Shown here piece after piece: positions 61,644 to 64,000 of a stretch of 64,000 bases of DNA. Position 1 is the stretch's first letter; the number at the start of each line of letters is the position of its first letter. The stretch is taken from the NCBI RefSeq assembly GCF_945859705.1, contig NC_079136.1, forward strand, positions 49,552,094 through 49,616,093, in the 5' to 3' direction. The notes under the pieces were generated by a model that worked only from the letters and a program-made list of their open reading frames with translations, searched no databases and had not been told where the DNA came from. A program made the translations under genes and the position numbers. This stretch comes from Episyrphus balteatus (lineage: Eukaryota > Arthropoda > Insecta > Diptera > Syrphidae).

Positions 61644-61922
61644 CGTTGCAAGTTACATGTTTCATGTGGCAAGTTGCATGTGGCATGTGGCAAGTACCAT
61701 GTGGCAAGTTGTATGTGGCAAGTTGCATGTGGCAAGTTGTATGTGCCAAGCTGCATGTGGCAAGTTGCGTGTGGCAAGTTGCATGTGGCAAGTTGCATGT
61801 GCCAAGTCACATGTGGCAAGTTGCATGTGGCAAGTTGCATGTGGCAAGTTGCGTGTGGCAAGTTGCATGTGGCAAGTTACATGTGGCAAGTTGCATGTGG
61901 AAAGTTGCATGTGGCATGTTGC
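61644..61922. repeat. 14-bp minisatellite, about 20 units of GTGGCAAGTTGCAT
   Basis: Units GTGGCAAGTTGCAT repeat with scattered substitutions (GTGCC, TTGTAT, TTACAT, TTGCGT). Because 14 is not a multiple of three, every frame reads through all three phases and stays open on both strands, producing several overlapping false frames of 72-133 codons. One further unit fragment (CAAGTTGCAT) resumes at 63094, beyond the inserted element. Confidence 0.97.
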
Positions 61923-63093
61923 CAGGGTTGCAAAAAGCTCACATTTCAGCTCAGCTCACAGTTCAGCTCAAATTTGAGCTAGGTCAAATTTTGAGCTAGC
62001 TCTCGGAATTTTGAAGAAAATGAAAAAAAATTGTTTGATGCCAAAAGATAGCGGAGACTCTAACCTACATTTGGGTACAAATCTCATCCCTGTAGGTCCA
62101 CGCATTCTCAAACCGGGAGCACTTAAAGGTAAAAAAAAAGTTAAGCCCGATTCTGAAAAAATAGGCATGATGTGGCAGTTTAACATGGAAGATGATTTTT
62201 TAAAAATCTGACAATGTGCAAAGCGTAGGCATATGACACAAGCTATCGTTTGGCATCACTCCCAAAAATTGCTCTCAAGCGGTTTAGCTTCCAGGAGCGT
62301 TCAAAGATTCGGGGATTTTTGGAAAAAACATTTTACCCCAACTTTCAAACGCGATTTTCTCGGAATTTTGAAAAAAGTCGAAAAACCGGATTATACCACC
62401 ATCGGTTAGCTGAGAATATAAGCTTTCATATGGCACTACTCCCCTGTCTCTAGATCAAAGCGTTCAGCTCCCAGAAGTTTTTTCGCGCCCCCAACTTCCA
62501 ACGCCTATATCTCGGAATTTTGAAGAAAATGAAAATAAAATTGTTGATGCCAAAAGGTAGCGGGGACTCTAACCTACACTTGGGTATAACTAACATCCCT
62601 GTAGGTCCACGCGTTCTCAAACCGGGAGAACTTAAAAGTAAAAAAAAAATAGGCACGATTCTGAAAAAATAGGCATGATGTGGCGGTTTAACATGGAAGA
62701 CGATTTTTTAAAAATCTGACAATGTGCAAAGCGTAGGCCCATGACACAAGCTATCGTTTGGCATCACTCCCAAAAATTGCTCCCAAGCGGTTTAGCTTCC
62801 AGGATCGTTCAAAGATTCGGGGATTTTTCGAAAAAAAAATTTACCCCAACTTTCAAACGCGATTTTCTCGGAATTTTGAAAAAAGTCGAAAAACCGGATT
62901 GTACCGGAATTTTTTTTTATGATAAAAAAAGAAATATTTTACTAAAAAAATAGAAATATATTTACTATTAAAAAAACCAAGAGGAAAGATCACAAAAAAT
63001 TATCTGTTTTATTTATAAAAATATCCATGTGTTAAAATTTAAGCTGAGCTGTGAGCTGAGCTCAGCTCGCTTTTGAGCTTTGTAGCTACCCTG
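61923..63093. mobile_element. hAT-like MITE inserted in the minisatellite, with internal 509-bp direct repeats
   Basis: The element starts CAGGGTTGCAAAAAGCTC and ends in the complement of CAGGGTAGCTACAAAGCTC, followed inward on both sides by AGCTC/TGAGC-rich subterminal repeats in opposite orientation. It is flanked by CATGTTGC (61915-61922) and CAAGTTGC (63094-63101), an 8-bp duplication with one difference that lies exactly within a minisatellite unit. The interior carries two copies of a ~395-bp block starting TCTCGGAATTTTGAAG at 62001 and 62510, plus a diverged partial copy between them. No transposase. The CAGGG ends and 8-bp duplication fit hAT. Confidence 0.85.
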
Positions 63094-63101
63094 CAAGTTG
63101 C

Positions 63102-63862
63102 ATATTGCTACTACTAGTGCTCAAGCACACACAATTCTCATAAAATTACCATATCGCATATTTTATACGCAATTCGTTTACTTTCGTTAAGCATATACCG
63201 TACGTTCTGAACCGCACAACATGAGTAAATTTCACAAAATAAATTGAAAACTACATGGACGCAAGGAGGATGAAAGAATTAATTTATTGTTCACTTGATC
63301 AAAATATAAAAAACGAAGTGTGGATTAATTAATTTAATAATAGAAATTAAAAATATCAAATGAAATTCATTTACATAATACTGAATGAGAAGTATAACTT
63401 CAGTCGCGTGTACATGTGTACACACACTCTTTTTTTTTTTTATTTTATTTTTATAACCCAACAACAACCAAAACCATTTCCAAAGACGATAGGGAAAGCT
63501 CATCAATAATTCCACTTCATTCAAGTATAATAGTAAAAGAACACCATAAACTACAATATAATGCTGCTGCATGGCACATCTGCACGCAGCAGAAAAAAAA
63601 AATAAAATCCTTCAATTTTCACTAAGAAAAAAAAAAAAAAACAAAATATTGAAGAAAATCCCACAAAAAGGATGAAAAATTCATGAAGAAGAGGATAAAA
63701 ATTGTATTCCTTTCATTTTGTTGTTAGTCTATTTAGAATCTTATTCAAACTATATCTATCCAATCCATTTATCAATATGTCAATTATCAATCAGTTAATT
63801 TGTCATCGTATTGTGATAAGAGTTCTTTCTATTCTTTATTATTTTTTTTTTTCTCTTTTTAG
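63102..63862. other. AT-rich intronic DNA before the complexin exon
   Basis: No coding signal. Between 63100 and 63250 the composition is more mixed. The complexin acceptor tract occupies 63840-63862. Confidence 0.5.
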
Positions 63863-63995
63863 TATAACATCAAGAAAAAGGAAGAAATCGTAGAGCAAAT
63901 GCCGCAGGAAGAACCTAATCCATTAATGCGGAAAAAGAAAACGCCCGAAGAATTGGCTGCCGAAGCCGAACAGGAAGAGTTAGATGACTTTACAA
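63863..63995 (+). CDS. cpx: complexin, next coding exon (end of central helix and C-terminal domain)
   Basis: This 133-nt exon continues the complexin frame from 42360. It is preceded by a long pyrimidine tract ending CTCTTTTTAG and begins with YNIKKKEEIVE, which completes the central SNARE-binding helix. It then gives the C-terminal linker PQEEPNPLMRKKKTPEELAA and an acidic stretch ending EELDDFT plus one base (phase 1). It is followed by the donor GTAAG at 63996, which is cut by the window end. The remaining C-terminal exons, which in flies carry the membrane-binding amphipathic tail and alternative ends, lie beyond the window. The intron between this exon and the previous one is about 21.5 kb. 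The start phase and family conservation make the splice junction unambiguous. Confidence 0.96.
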
Positions 63996-64000
63996 GTAAG

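Noticed and set aside
61541..61999. Several overlapping open frames of 72-133 codons on both strands, rich in WQVACGK or NLPHATC
   Set aside because: They are produced by the 14-bp minisatellite, which keeps all frames open.
1..64000. tRNA or rRNA genes
   Set aside because: No T-arm-like GGTTCGAATCC sequences with matching acceptor stems and no rRNA-like blocks were found on reading both strands.

Overview
The window looks like intronic and intergenic DNA from an insect, most likely a fly. It is very AT-rich and full of A/T homopolymer runs. The only two strongly conserved protein-coding exons encode complexin, the synaptic SNARE-clamp protein, in a form I recall as close to the Drosophila protein. 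The species cannot be named from the sequence alone. No bacterial-type operons, rRNA, tRNA or CRISPR arrays were found.

Layout: the plus strand is occupied by the complexin gene. Bases 1-42190 are upstream of coding exon 42191-42360, and a 21.5-kb intron separates that exon from the next one, 63863-63995. The expected exon for the complexin N-terminus was not found, so it probably lies upstream of the window, making the preceding intron longer than 42 kb. A recursive splice site (polypyrimidine tract followed directly by CAG|GTAAG) sits at 12483/12484. Nested in the upstream intron on the minus strand is an intronless 615-codon gene (21578-23425) for a secreted M13/neprilysin-like protein that has lost its zinc-binding motifs. 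It has its own TATA box and poly(A) signals.

Most of the remaining structure is repetitive. There is a ~580-bp TTTTA array (13.9-14.5 kb), a long near-perfect hairpin (18.8 kb), several elements with terminal inverted repeats (19.5, 20.8, 24.4, 49-51.7 kb), and a seven-copy ~130-bp array with a strongly conserved GC-rich core (27.5-28.4 kb). A higher-order satellite array lies at 36.1-37.45 kb, and a cluster of a TTAACGAAAC motif at 42.8-44.2 kb.

The 3' part (57-63 kb) holds two non-autonomous hAT-type elements with recognisable 8-bp target duplications. One splits an older reading frame of unknown origin. The other is inserted in a 14-bp minisatellite. Between them is a possible orphan terminal exon with an acidic tail (61265). 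The complexin gene resumes at 63863.

The visible genes have no obvious functional relation: the neprilysin-like gene is a nested gene inside a long neuronal-gene intron, and the rest is repeat turnover plus a few candidate regulatory islands.
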